The notes: generated by a model not told the origin, from the letters alone. Counted from the first letter of the stretch, positions 47,101 to 54,514 are shown. The stretch is 64,000 nucleotides of DNA from Sulfuriroseicoccus oceanibius (GCF_010681825.2 NZ_CP066776.1:2356001-2420000), one strand, 5' to 3'. Made by a program: numbers and translations.

Positions 47101-47275
47101 CCAGGAAACCGCTACCTTGCTCCACGCCATCGCGCTGGCAGGCACCGGCCAAAAGCAAGACTCCCGTGTACTTTTGCAACACCTCACCTCCGACCTCTAC
47201 CTCGACAACGACGTCTGGATGGCCGCCAAACTCGTGCTGCGATCACTGAGCACACAGGAAACCGCCGCAGAATAA
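41180..47275 (+). CDS. Giant exported DUF3857/transglutaminase-like protein with helical repeats
   Basis: A 2031-residue protein without frameshift. A signal peptide covers residues 1-28 (ending GGLRA). Residues about 50-290 match the DUF3857 N-terminal domain. A transglutaminase-like core follows with a Cys-His-Asp triad: Cys near 355 (NQYGDCKDKSNLL), His near 398 (RFDHAILAVEL) and Asp near 413 (IFCDPTIEHG). A beta-sandwich DUF3858-like part runs to about 640. The remaining 1400 residues are alpha-helical TPR/solenoid-like repeats rich in alanine, tryptophan and leucine, with recurrent patterns such as YQVRHELAMLDFYANRFDQAITTW. DUF3857 proteins are usually 600-1200 residues; this is far longer. 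It could modify or cross-link envelope proteins. It stands alone, followed by tandem repeats. Confidence 0.85.
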   Translation: MRTFPSFFRAHWLLTLLLSLICVGGLRAQTPVSRDVPDVYRELIDQRLTKLDDLLEGGHPESKESIDGEVLLREYLYWVDEDGKSHRIFHTVYHAHTQDGVEAMAQDRFAFDAKLTRVHLAAARTIGADGTVKEVADNAAFIERGRQENATQLYNSDHSVVVIYPDVKMGSLVETILVYEEVEQQIPGEFTTVLGFSTGWPVTHDRREIDLPTPLFEKLNQDQLGDDVPQMEIVSQMAGRTRLRWSADHLDRGFSERSEAPSSQTGPCVFLSTLPDWDAFTTWYSGVLAERSTLSDELKQQVDSWTEGLDSDEQILRALFEKAANDVRYTGLEFGFSGLRPYACNTVWDNQYGDCKDKSNLLRAMLAHKGINAYLTLVQTSHAGLVPKGVADFRRFDHAILAVELKPGKWIFCDPTIEHGRPGTLSPSSSDREVLVVVGERAQWMRTPPATGLKYHYALSLDLSDSYQITGTLESTGSGYYSISELRRHSGAGRDAALGNLHDLVGAFFPSAWAIDYQEPETDVITAPDTFTNRSYLITPSLQTDSENRIHLPFPMPRGLLYDYGHTEKRHTNYFQWPETTEITVTLRLPNHLTPASLPAPLESINPYYAARGQWTFDKATHTLAATLTNTTGRSVIPKNQVATALETTRALTTWVQAPVILEPKEPADTAADQRQTLKLPTAKGQLAYIDARFPIHGDRHARRDQLTAVRAAYPDDTATQYQVRHELAMLDFYANRFDQAITTWSELVANRPADIPDSSAHFSRYMLAQAHADNGSHDEAFAALRPLLETKGVSDYRLGWSLTCAGEFAIHGATVENADEYLRRALEIDGAHRDQANALLFVLHCFEANEEAATQWLTNALRRPLAEFEPVMRAAYTVFDEFRPEEDAQDALLLAARVIDSVCAAPAGDEIEESQNFATAYPAFFKSMHAARHANLVLGPQFQKFVASNRERLVAYAPDLDPLANASADEHKARIEKLMTADDKQIVAAIAHYVSQHPCTDLPEQLWRMAAFVSSEELKQSPATPLTPQLIALGEQIPFSNSNRWEFDFIRAKWLFHDKNWQQAIEMFQAQRAHPEFNTDFRSSSIYQEGQCHEFLGAWDKAIDCYLQLKGSHTTLPTAATAVMRAGVLQAREGRHDEALATWTLLHDVPESVITRSSAEVDLKEAIKLSKRPEALLNYWKAAEQWWQKVARRHLGACGVSVKDHRIEPYLSATAPALESAIMRSAQGNDGEAYLTALLPLIDYLRWSPNGLELIYNQFQIAAIDNNPRLKKHTNVIAQSIAGAVVDFGDPELIPYAQRLNVALLIDGGQSDQALPLARTYVEQMQRYDRNHIERLIWLYMMASVQSGENLEESSAEGLKVWQNGISQMDPHQFGNSLGWALREAGRNDDALAVAQAALQLQTNTPAYTNLLRKLVTTIQAEAKSSGELNTALLDWAQQNRPVWYDLVEAPTPDSLEFAPTAASLKFHLQLVADESAPAAQRLKAWQDAVLTIAEQEPQWAGFVDVVSQAARLEAIPATTKAQAIWRAYTYACYQGHPRAARKLRNLPAFQQLNAHILTDLSPRLMDHAAAVRYRDADQHLANIDSLTQVDEIDDALRELISTELRGLWILGEVEAAEEVIKSVKSWKLSDDSFTFKLGLQMGLRKASHQLQHEMALADEWTTLLQPQLELAATKAPRDWREWRSRTTMHSGLPFTGLDEAAIDGILAKRILERSMIHSTPHLSQFLMSPRLWPAASDEGAAETYGAAVKAMMESKLESDLKADCLIRFYSLVPRDRAMRKHIADVLEPHTESPHKHLRAMVTCIRTGFLASAGEKPAPGSLDAQELNAFREAIAHFFQPTLALAYGDEATRSATLETVRNTEATSTEPELGKLMALALLTDSPVADVAKELKLSVLDQNIDRWWYEAPGAIRSQIASLILTGRSEEIPAELLPWLISRTNATTAHTLHALDAWRRGDFKTMLKHTAKAQLHDQETATLLHAIALAGTGQKQDSRVLLQHLTSDLYLDNDVWMAAKLVLRSLSTQETAAE

Positions 47276-47283
47276 TCCAGCGT

Positions 47284-47328
47284 CGATCCGTCCGATCCGT
47301 CCGAGCCGTCCGAGCCGTCCGAGCCGTC
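47284..47328. repeat. Five tandem copies of a 9-bp unit (CGAKCCGTC)
   Basis: Two copies of CGATCCGTC followed by three of CGAGCCGTC begin 8 nt after the stop codon of the giant gene. The unit length is 9 bp, unlike the two 8-bp arrays that follow without a gap. Confidence 0.92.
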
Positions 47329-47368
47329 CGCCCATCCGCCCATCCGCCCATCCGCCCATCCGCCCATC
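47329..47368. repeat. Five tandem copies of an 8-bp unit (CGCCCATC)
   Basis: Five exact copies directly abutting the nonamer array on the left and the TGCACGAC array on the right. Frames through it (for example the reversed GRMGGWAD pattern) are repeat translation, not a gene. Confidence 0.92.
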
Positions 47369-47416
47369 TGCACGACTGCACGACTGCACGACTGCACGAC
47401 TGCACGACTGCACGAC
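47369..47416. repeat. Six tandem copies of an 8-bp unit (TGCACGAC)
   Basis: Six exact copies; the unit differs from the TTCAAGAC unit at 3329-3352 at two positions. It is directly followed by the palindrome cluster at 47418-47497. Confidence 0.92.
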
Positions 47417-47417
47417 C

Positions 47418-47497
47418 GCGCCGGAGGCGCTCCCCAACGCAGCCCATGGCAACGCCATGGGGTCCGCCGCAACAATCTCACAGAGCCCTGCAAGGGC
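47418..47497. repeat. REP-like cluster of three palindromes with 3-nt loops
   Basis: Three short inverted repeats in a row: GCGCC-GGA-GGCGC (47418-47430), CCCATGGC-AAC-GCCATGGG (47443-47461) and GCCCT-GCA-AGGGC (47485-47497). Each has a 3-nt loop. It lies between two convergent genes and probably serves as a bidirectional transcription end or is a copy of a dispersed REP-like element. Confidence 0.75.
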
Positions 47498-47505
47498 GGT
47501 CCAAC

Positions 47506-48123
47506 CTACCGCAAGTACGGGTTGCTCGTCTTTTCGGTCCCAACTGATGTCTCCGGCCCGTGCCCTGGAAGAAAGCGGAAATTGTCCGCAAGCGTCAGCA
47601 GATGCGTCTGGATCCCGTGAATAAGCAACGGATGCGATCCCCCCGGAAGGTCAGTACGCCCAATCGACCCGGCAAACACGGTATCCCCCGAGAACACGAC
47701 CTGGCGCCCCTCGCTGACGAAACACATGCTGTCGGCCGAATGCCCCGGCACAAACTTGAGCACAAATCGCTCACCGGCGACCTCCACCGCAGATTGCCCG
47801 GCCAAAACATTCTCCACCTCAAATGGCTCCACCTCCACCGGCATGCCCGCCGCGCGCAGCATCGGCTCAAGCGTCAGTGTGCTGTGGTAATCCGAATGCG
47901 CATACACCGGGCACCCGTGCGCCTCGGCCACCTTTGCCGCATCCATCACGTGATCATAGTGCTGGTGGGTCAGCACCAATGCCTGCAGCTTGATCCCTTT
48001 CTGCTCGAGCCACGCGGCGACGCCCTCCGGCGCGTCAAAAAGCACCCAGCCATCGGGAGCTTCAATCAAATAACCATTGGTCTGGGCAATGCCGCCGGTG
48101 AATACGTCGATCGCTTGTGTCAT
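47506..48123 (-). CDS. MBL-fold metallohydrolase, glyoxalase II-like
   Basis: A 205-residue metallo-beta-lactamase-fold hydrolase. The metal site is visible: LTHQHYDHVMDAAK (HxHxDH), VPGHSADSMCFV (third-motif His), VFSGDTVFAGSIGRTD (bridging Asp) and LPGHGPETSVGTEK (last His). The compact size and GRTD after the Asp are typical of hydroxyacylglutathione hydrolase-like proteins; the exact thioester substrate is unknown. The open frame reaches 48222; I chose the ATG at 48123 (MTQAIDVFTGG), with 48141 as an alternative. It diverges from the MBL gene at 48379. Confidence 0.85.
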   Translation of the reverse strand: MTQAIDVFTGGIAQTNGYLIEAPDGWVLFDAPEGVAAWLEQKGIKLQALVLTHQHYDHVMDAAKVAEAHGCPVYAHSDYHSTLTLEPMLRAAGMPVEVEPFEVENVLAGQSAVEVAGERFVLKFVPGHSADSMCFVSEGRQVVFSGDTVFAGSIGRTDLPGGSHPLLIHGIQTHLLTLADNFRFLPGHGPETSVGTEKTSNPYLR

Positions 48124-48378
48124 GCTGGCAACATGCACCATCGCATTCAAAGCTGCAACGCCTGGCTGGACACGACATGGCCTCGTTAAACCCAGCAAAG
48201 ATTCCGATGATCCGCGCAGCATCGCGTGTCCTATCCCCCGTTGGGCGACGTACTAAATGCCCGCGAGCGTAACATTTTTCCTTTTTACAACCGAAGGCCT
48301 TGCCCGTCTCGCTTGAATTTGCACATCATTCCCATTAGCACGGACATTCTCTCCCCCCTGCCCGACTTGCATCAGCCC

Positions 48379-49305
48379 ATGGCGGAAAGCACCACACCAC
48401 CCAGCAACTCATCCTCAGGCATGAAGAACTCGGGATTGCTCCCGAAGAAAGGCTGGCCTGAACGCAACTATCGCTTCCTGCGCCACCAGATCGTTCCCGG
48501 TATCTTCCGCAAACGCAGCGGCAACACGGTCCGCCCCGACTTCCATCCCGTGGCGGGAGAATCCGTGAGCATCACTTGGATCGGCCACGCCTCGTTCCTC
48601 ATTCAGTTCGAGGGCATGAACATCTTGATCGACCCCAACTGGGCGCTGTGGCACGGTATCGTCAAACGCACCCGCATGCCAGGCATCCCGATCGACCACC
48701 TGCCGCCGATCGACCTGATTCTCGTCAGCCACGCGCATTACGACCACTTGCACAAGAAGTCACTGCGCATGATCGACTCGCGCTACGGCATCATCGTACC
48801 CAATGGACTGCGCCCGCTGGTCAACCGCCTTGGGTTCCCTGCGGTCTTTGAAATGGACTTGTGGGAGGAACTGCAGCTCGGTGGTGTGACCATCACCCAC
48901 ACCCCATCCCACCACTGGGGCGCACGCATGATTCACGACACCCACCGCAACTTCGGTGGGTTCATCCTCAACGCAGGCGGAAAGATCGTCTACCACGCCG
49001 GAGACTCCGCCTATTTCGACGACTTCAAGACCATCGGTGCCCGACACAATATCGACATCGCGATTCTCCCCATCGGCGCGTACGACGCCCCAAGCGGCCG
49101 CGACGTGCACATGAACCCGGAAGAAGCACTCCAAGCTTTCCAAGATCTCGGTGGCGAAACCATGATCCCGATGCACTACGGCACCTTCCCTCTGGGCAAC
49201 GAAAGCGCCCTCGAGCCCGAGCAACGCCTGATCGCCAACGCCCACCACAGGGGCATTCACGAACGGGTAGTGGTGATGGAAGAAGGGACTCCCATGGTTT
49301 TTTAG
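48379..49305 (+). CDS. MBL-fold hydrolase, NAPE-PLD/UlaG-like
   Basis: A 308-residue metallohydrolase. TWIGHASFLIQFEGMNILIDPNW is the start of the NAPE-PLD/UlaG-type fold, followed by LVSHAHYDHLHKKSL (HxHxDH), TPSHHWGARM, VYHAGDSAYFDDF (bridging Asp) and IPMHYGTFPL (last His). NAPE-PLD relatives hydrolyse phospholipid headgroups, but bacterial members have varied roles. The frame is open from 48226; the ATG at 48379 gives a soluble protein starting MAESTTPP, and an ATG 14 codons further is possible. Confidence 0.85.
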   Translation: MAESTTPPSNSSSGMKNSGLLPKKGWPERNYRFLRHQIVPGIFRKRSGNTVRPDFHPVAGESVSITWIGHASFLIQFEGMNILIDPNWALWHGIVKRTRMPGIPIDHLPPIDLILVSHAHYDHLHKKSLRMIDSRYGIIVPNGLRPLVNRLGFPAVFEMDLWEELQLGGVTITHTPSHHWGARMIHDTHRNFGGFILNAGGKIVYHAGDSAYFDDFKTIGARHNIDIAILPIGAYDAPSGRDVHMNPEEALQAFQDLGGETMIPMHYGTFPLGNESALEPEQRLIANAHHRGIHERVVVMEEGTPMVF

Positions 49306-49471
49306 CCCGAGCCCACACCCGACGCACAGCATCCCTCCTCAGCGACGCTATGCAGTCATCCAATTTCCCAAAATTTACATGTAAATCATCGACTTGAGCC
49401 GGGGATTCCGGCATAAGTCCCAACCCAGCGGCTGCAGGCCCAGCGCCTCTGCCCATAATTCCCAACCATTC

Positions 49472-51772
49472 ATGAGATTGAGATTTCCTAGGATCCGCAC
49501 CGCCATCGCCTGCGCCTTGGTGGCGATCACCAGCCTGACCGCGCCAAGCAAAGCGGTCGCGGCAACCAACTACAACGAAGTGGGCCGGCAGCTGCTCATC
49601 ATGCTGCGTAACATGCACTTCGAGAAGCGGCAGTTCACCGCCGATTTCCAGCGCGAGCTGCTGACCTCGTATCTTGAGTTTGTCGATATGAACAAGCTCT
49701 ACTTCCTTCAGAGCGACGTCGATGAGTTCCAGCGCAAATACGGCGGGCAGATCCTCGTCAGCCTGCTCAAGTCCGAAGGCGTTGACGCCGCGGCCGAAAT
49801 CCACGAACGCTTCGTCAAACGCGTCACCGAGCGCAACGACAAGATAACCGAATTGATCAAGAATGGTGAGTTCAACTTCGATGGCAACGAAACCATCGAA
49901 CTCTCGCGCGAAGACGCCGATTGGCCGGCGGATGCTGCAGAAGCCGACGCCATCTGGCACAAGCGCATCGAGGAAAGCATGCTCGAAGAGGTACTGCGCC
50001 AGCTCGACCAATCCGTCGGTAAGGAGAGCGATGACCCAATTGACCCGGCCATCGCTGAGTCGGGCGAATGGAAGGAACACGTCGATCTCGCCGATGCTCG
50101 CGAAAAACTCCTCAACCGCTACCGCCGCATTCTCGAGAACGTCCAAGACACCAACCTCGAGGACGTCGCTGATATGTTCTTCTCATCCATCGCGGGCATG
50201 TACGATCCGCATTCGGACTACTTCTCGTTCTCTGAGGAGGAGCAGTTCCGCACCAGCATGGAGAACAAATTGACCGGTATCGGTGCGCTGCTCCAGTCCA
50301 ATGACGACGGCAGCACCCAGATCAAGGGCATCGTCGTTGGCGGCCCGACCGACAAGGCAGGCGCTCTCGAACTCGATGACAAGATCATCGGCGTCGACCA
50401 CAACAATACCGGCGAAATGGTCGACATCACCTACATGAAGATCGACAAAGTGGTCGAACTCATCCGTGGCGACCAGGGAACCACCGTCCGCCTCAAGGTC
50501 ATCCCTGCCGCAGACGAAACCACCATCAAGGAAGTCACCATCGTGCGTGACACCGTCGAACTGAAAGACAACCTCGCCACCGGTGAACTCATCCATTGGC
50601 AAGGTAGCGACGACAAACCAATCAACGTCGGTTGGATCACCGTCCCATCGTTCTACCGCGATTTCGACAACGGCACCACCAGCCTCACCCGCGACGTCCA
50701 TCAGATCCTCAAACGCCAGATGGCCGAAGGGATCGACGGATTGGTCATCGACCTGCGCGGCAATGGCGGCGGCTCCCTCGACGAAGCTGTGGAGATGACC
50801 GGTTTGTTCATCCCATCGGGCCCGGTGGTCCAGGCCAAGAACACATTCGGCCACGTCGAAGTGCGTCGCTCAAGCAACCGCTTCCCCGTCTACGATGGTC
50901 CACTCATCGTGCTCACGGACAAAACCAGTGCCTCGGCATCCGAAATCTTCGCAGCCGCCCTGCAGGACTACAACCGCGCACTCATCGTGGGTGACAAGTC
51001 CACATTCGGTAAGGGCACCGTGCAAACCGTAGCGCCGATCAAGCGCGCCATGCCGCTTTTGGCCCACGGCGACCGTGCCGGCACGCTGAAAGTCACGATC
51101 CAGAAGTTCTACCGCATCGCCGGTGGATCGACCCAGCTCAAAGGCGTGGAGCCGGACATCGTCCTGCCATCCCGACTCGACGCACTGGAGATCGGGGAAG
51201 ACGCACTGACCAAGCCGCTGCCTCACGACAGCATCAAGCCACAAACCTACAAGGCCTACGACCCGAGCTCCCTCGCCCGCGACCTGCTCGCCAAGCGCAG
51301 CGCCGAGCGCATCGCAGCCAGCCAGGAATTCCAGTACATCGTCTCGGACATCGACCGCCTGAAATCGAAGGTCGAGGAAAACGAACTGGTCATCAACCTG
51401 CGCGAGCGCCTCGAAGAAAAGGCCGAAATGAAGGAGCTGCGTGACGCCCGACGGGCCGAGCAAAAAGCACGCTTCGCACAACTTCGCGCCCACCTCGAGA
51501 AGTCGATGGTCATCAAGGAAGTCTCGCTCGACACCCTCAAGGAAGACGAGCTCCCGGTCGTCACCGACTTCACCACCGGCACCCAGACCATGCGTCAATC
51601 GCCCACAGAGGATGCCGACGACGCCGAGAAGCTCGAGTATCCGTTCGGACTCAGCCCTGCCAAGCGCGAGGCGCTCTTCATTCTTTCCGACATCCTCAAG
51701 CTCGGTCAGAAACAAGAACTGCCACCGGTCACGGCACAGCTGACCGCTCACATCGTCGACAAGGCCAACTAG
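49472..51772 (+). CDS. prc: Carboxy-terminal processing protease (Tsp/Prc)
   Basis: A 766-residue periplasmic S41 protease. A signal peptide spans residues 1-31 (ending SKAVA). The N-terminal helical domain (35-250) includes AGMYDPHSDYFSFSEEEQF; the PDZ domain covers about 262-350 (GIGALLQSNDDG, IVVGGPTDKAG); the protease domain has DLRGNGGGSLDEAVEM (428-443), catalytic Ser488 in TSASASEIF and Lys514 in FGKGTVQT. The Ser-Lys distance is 26 residues, one more than I count in E. coli Prc. The C-terminal part from about 610 is the helical DUF3340-like region. It trims or degrades periplasmic proteins, including peptidoglycan enzymes. The ATG at 49472 begins MRLRFPRI; an earlier frame extension is not signal-peptide-like. 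Confidence 0.93.
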   Translation: MRLRFPRIRTAIACALVAITSLTAPSKAVAATNYNEVGRQLLIMLRNMHFEKRQFTADFQRELLTSYLEFVDMNKLYFLQSDVDEFQRKYGGQILVSLLKSEGVDAAAEIHERFVKRVTERNDKITELIKNGEFNFDGNETIELSREDADWPADAAEADAIWHKRIEESMLEEVLRQLDQSVGKESDDPIDPAIAESGEWKEHVDLADAREKLLNRYRRILENVQDTNLEDVADMFFSSIAGMYDPHSDYFSFSEEEQFRTSMENKLTGIGALLQSNDDGSTQIKGIVVGGPTDKAGALELDDKIIGVDHNNTGEMVDITYMKIDKVVELIRGDQGTTVRLKVIPAADETTIKEVTIVRDTVELKDNLATGELIHWQGSDDKPINVGWITVPSFYRDFDNGTTSLTRDVHQILKRQMAEGIDGLVIDLRGNGGGSLDEAVEMTGLFIPSGPVVQAKNTFGHVEVRRSSNRFPVYDGPLIVLTDKTSASASEIFAAALQDYNRALIVGDKSTFGKGTVQTVAPIKRAMPLLAHGDRAGTLKVTIQKFYRIAGGSTQLKGVEPDIVLPSRLDALEIGEDALTKPLPHDSIKPQTYKAYDPSSLARDLLAKRSAERIAASQEFQYIVSDIDRLKSKVEENELVINLRERLEEKAEMKELRDARRAEQKARFAQLRAHLEKSMVIKEVSLDTLKEDELPVVTDFTTGTQTMRQSPTEDADDAEKLEYPFGLSPAKREALFILSDILKLGQKQELPPVTAQLTAHIVDKAN

Positions 51773-51804
51773 GCCACACCGGCCCGCTATCTGAAAATTA
51801 TCGA

Positions 51805-51841
51805 CAACCCGCGCAACCGGACACCGGTTCGCGGGTTGTTT
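51805..51841 (+). terminator. Long hairpin terminator after prc
   Basis: A 15-bp stem with one bulged C: CAACCCGCG then AACCGG, 3-nt loop ACA, CCGGTT then CGCGGGTTG, followed by TTTG. It ends 6 nt before the ATG proposed for the sigma factor gene, so it may also affect translation of that gene. Confidence 0.85.
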
Positions 51842-51846
51842 GCTGC

Positions 51847-52590
51847 ATGACTTCGACGGCCGCCGCGCAGCCTGCCTCCCATTCCCCGGCGATCAGGCAT
51901 TGCCACGCAACGTCGCCATCCAGTACCCTCGCGACCAACGTGGCCCCCAAACAAGACGCAATTCCTTCGCACCGCAGCGGCGAGCTCACAGACGATGAGC
52001 TCGCAGCCCGCGAGAATGCGATCGACCTTGCCTTGATGCAGCGGATTGCCAACGGCGACCACGGAGCCTTCGCTGAACTCATGGCGCGCCACCAACGCGC
52101 GGTCATCGGCACCATCGCCAAGATGCAGGGCGACTCGGCGCTGGCCGAGGACCTCGCACAGCAGGTCTTCCTTCGTGTCTGGAAGTCCGCGCCTCGCTAC
52201 CAGCCTACCGCCAAGTTCACAACCTGGCTCTACACCATCGTCAGAAACCTCGTCTTCAACGAGTCCCGCCGCGCTTGGCGACGCAATGAGTTCTCCGTAG
52301 TAGACGACGACGGCTCGACACCCGATTTTCACGACACCCGCCAAGCATCACCACAGGACGACGCCCTACTCCACGAGCTTGAAGGGAAAGTCGACGCCGC
52401 ACTCGAGTCGCTGCCGGAAAAACAACGCCTCGCCGTGATTCTCCGCTGGCGCGAACATCTCGCCTACGAGGAGATCGCCGACATCCTCGAAGCCTCGGTC
52501 TCATCAGTAAAAAGCCTCCTCTTCCGCGCCCGCACCCACCTCCGCAACCACCTCGACGGCTATCTAGCCGATGAACCGGAGGGCAACTAG
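51847..52590 (+). CDS. ECF-like RNA polymerase sigma factor
   Basis: A 247-residue sigma-70-family factor with regions 2 and 4 only. Region 2 runs about 62-140 (MQRIANGDHGAFAELMARHQ, SALAEDLAQQVFLRVWK, KFTTWLYTIVRNLVFNESRR); region 4 about 185-240 (ALESLPEKQRLAVILRWREHL, YEEIADILEASVSSVKSLLFRARTHL). The first 55 residues are a low-complexity Ser/Thr/Ala-rich extension; a GTG in frame near 51940 or another start could be real instead. No anti-sigma gene follows; the next gene is Nudix-like and 71 bp away. The signal it answers to is unknown. Confidence 0.85.
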   Translation: MTSTAAAQPASHSPAIRHCHATSPSSTLATNVAPKQDAIPSHRSGELTDDELAARENAIDLALMQRIANGDHGAFAELMARHQRAVIGTIAKMQGDSALAEDLAQQVFLRVWKSAPRYQPTAKFTTWLYTIVRNLVFNESRRAWRRNEFSVVDDDGSTPDFHDTRQASPQDDALLHELEGKVDAALESLPEKQRLAVILRWREHLAYEEIADILEASVSSVKSLLFRARTHLRNHLDGYLADEPEGN

Positions 52591-52661
52591 ACCGCCGATC
52601 ACCCCGGGCCGGCTAGTGAATAATGCTTGCATGATCGCCCCACCCGCAGTCTCCTCCTCGC

Positions 52662-53303
52662 ATGTCGAAATCATCCCGATACGGAGGCGAAAAGGTGCTG
52701 GTGGTCAAACGCGCGCTCTTTGACGAGCTCGGCGCATTCAACGGCTTCGAGCCCGACAGCGGCCGATACTTCCACACGCTGCTCTCCGCAGAAAACAACT
52801 TCTTCCTCGACCGCGACGACGCCGAAGAGGACCCAAGCCACAAGCAGCTCATCCCATACTGCATCTTCACCCATAAAGGGAAGATCCTCCACTACACCCG
52901 CGGCGGCTCCGGCGGCGAAGCCCGCCTGCATGCCAAGGGCTCGATCGGAGTCGGCGGCCACGTCAACCTCTCCGATGTCGATGCCGAAGACGGCCACCTC
53001 GGTGAAGCCACTTACAACGCCGGAGTCGACCGCGAGATCCGCGAAGAACTCGCATTCGACGGCGACTTCACCCACAAGGTCATCGGACTGATCAACGACG
53101 ACACCAATGACGTCGGCAAAGTCCACCTCGGCATCGTTCACCTGGTCGAATTCACCGCCGACTCACCAAACGTCAAAGCCAACGAAGATTCGATCGCCAA
53201 CCTCGCATTCCACGACCCAGCGGACCTGGCCGGCGACGACTTCCCTCTCGAAACCTGGTCACAGCTCTGCATCGAAGCCCGCGACCAGTGGCTGGCAAAC
53301 TAA
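52662..53303 (+). CDS. Nudix-like phosphoesterase (COG4112 type)
   Basis: A 213-residue soluble protein. GSIGVGGHVNLSDVDAEDGH leads into an imperfect Nudix box with EATYNAGVDREIREELAF: the core REIREELAF fits REUxEExGU except Ala for Gly, while the spacing to the preceding Glu is one residue longer than normal. The rest resembles the predicted MutT-family phosphoesterases of COG4112, some of which also appear beside amino-acid or nucleotide genes. The natural substrate is unknown. It is followed by a good terminator. Confidence 0.78.
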   Translation: MSKSSRYGGEKVLVVKRALFDELGAFNGFEPDSGRYFHTLLSAENNFFLDRDDAEEDPSHKQLIPYCIFTHKGKILHYTRGGSGGEARLHAKGSIGVGGHVNLSDVDAEDGHLGEATYNAGVDREIREELAFDGDFTHKVIGLINDDTNDVGKVHLGIVHLVEFTADSPNVKANEDSIANLAFHDPADLAGDDFPLETWSQLCIEARDQWLAN

Positions 53304-53327
53304 CACCCAGCCCAGAACAATCATCCC

Positions 53328-53364
53328 AACGCCCGCAGCATCACCGGCTCGCGGGCGTTTTTTT
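53328..53364 (+). terminator. Intrinsic terminator after the Nudix gene
   Basis: A 9-bp perfect stem AACGCCCGC/GCGGGCGTT with a 14-nt loop and a seven-T tail. The following 245 bp up to the PP2C gene contain no gene I can see. Confidence 0.92.
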
Positions 53365-53609
53365 GTATCCTCCTGACACCCCAACCATGCGGAGCGATCC
53401 ACACGATCGCCACCACTCGCCGTGGCTTTGAGCGATCCGCAGATTGTTGTGACTTTTACGCAAGCACGCTCGGGCGGATGCGTGAGATGCCTACCGATCT
53501 GCAGGACGGCTTGATGTTTAAATTGAGATCTCCCACCGCCCGAGACACTCAGCACGTCCGACGGCTGACCGACATTCTATTCCAATCCAGCTCTCTGAGC
53601 ACCGGGGCG

Positions 53610-54455
53610 CTAGAGGATCTCCACCACCACCGCCGTTGTGTTGTCTTTGCCATCGGTCTGGACCGCTTCTGCCACCAGTCGCTCGGCTGGGTTTCCCTTG
53701 TGGAATGGTGACGGCTTGCGCGCCAAGCGCTCGATGCCGCTGTCCCACAGCCCCTCGACCAAGCCGTCCGAACAGATGACAAACTTATCCCCGGCCTCGT
53801 AGGCCACGGCTCCGACTTGTGCGTTCAAGTGCTGGTTCTTGCCACCGATGGCTTGTTGCAATCCATTCCGCCCCGGATGACTGCGGGCTTCCCGTTCATT
53901 GATCTTCCCCTCGCGGAACATCCAGCCCACGTGCGTGTGATCGTGGGTCAACTGCTCGATCCCACCATCCTTCGGCAGATAGTAAATCCGGCTGTCACCG
54001 ACATGCGCGAAGTACATCCAGCCCGGACGCAACCAACACAGGCTCAAGGTGGCACCCATGCCCGACAACTCGGGGTAGCACTTGCCCAAATACGTGACCT
54101 CCTCGTGGATCTCGTCGAACAACTGGGGCAGAATATCCTGGAAACCCACTTCCATCCCCATCGCCGATGCCTGAAAGCTCTTTGGAAACAACTTGGTAAT
54201 CCGGTCCACCGCGATCTTGCTGGCAAACTCACCAGCGTTGGCACCGCCCATGCCGTCGCTCACCGCGAAGACAAAGTCATTCGAATCCAGACTCCCCTCA
54301 CCGTACTTGCCGAGGTAGCGCACCTCGTGGGCATCCACGGTCAGCGCCAGGAATGCGTCTTCGTTGTTTTTGCGGTAGCGGCCCACATCCGTGATGCCCG
54401 ACCACTCCACGCCCTTTGGCCTGTTCGTCGATTCCGATCCTTCGTTTGAGCTCAT
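53610..54455 (-). CDS. PP2C-family serine/threonine phosphatase
   Basis: A 281-residue soluble phosphatase of the PPM/PP2C family. Metal-site and fold motifs in order: VGRYRKNNEDAFLAL (first Asp near 34), FVFAVSDGMGGANAGEFAS, MGATLSLCWL, FAHVGDSRIYYL, VICSDGLVEGLWD and KDNTTAVVVEIL (last Asp-Asn). All acidic residues needed for the bimetal centre are there. The target is unknown. The gene lies 59 bp downstream of the kinase-like gene at 54515-54946, suggesting a reversible phosphorylation pair. Confidence 0.92.
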   Translation of the reverse strand: MSSNEGSESTNRPKGVEWSGITDVGRYRKNNEDAFLALTVDAHEVRYLGKYGEGSLDSNDFVFAVSDGMGGANAGEFASKIAVDRITKLFPKSFQASAMGMEVGFQDILPQLFDEIHEEVTYLGKCYPELSGMGATLSLCWLRPGWMYFAHVGDSRIYYLPKDGGIEQLTHDHTHVGWMFREGKINEREARSHPGRNGLQQAIGGKNQHLNAQVGAVAYEAGDKFVICSDGLVEGLWDSGIERLARKPSPFHKGNPAERLVAEAVQTDGKDNTTAVVVEIL

Positions 54456-54514
54456 GAATTGTAGCGGTTACTGCGGTTGGCGTGCCGGAACATCATCCTC
54501 CGGCACTGCACGCA

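Noticed and set aside
47284-47416. CRISPR array
   Set aside because: Repeats are 8-9 bp and contiguous without spacers; no cas genes.
47184-47493. Open frames through the tandem arrays, with RMGGWAD-like repeats
   Set aside because: Pure translation of 8- and 9-bp repeats, no start context and no homology; arrays treated as non-coding.
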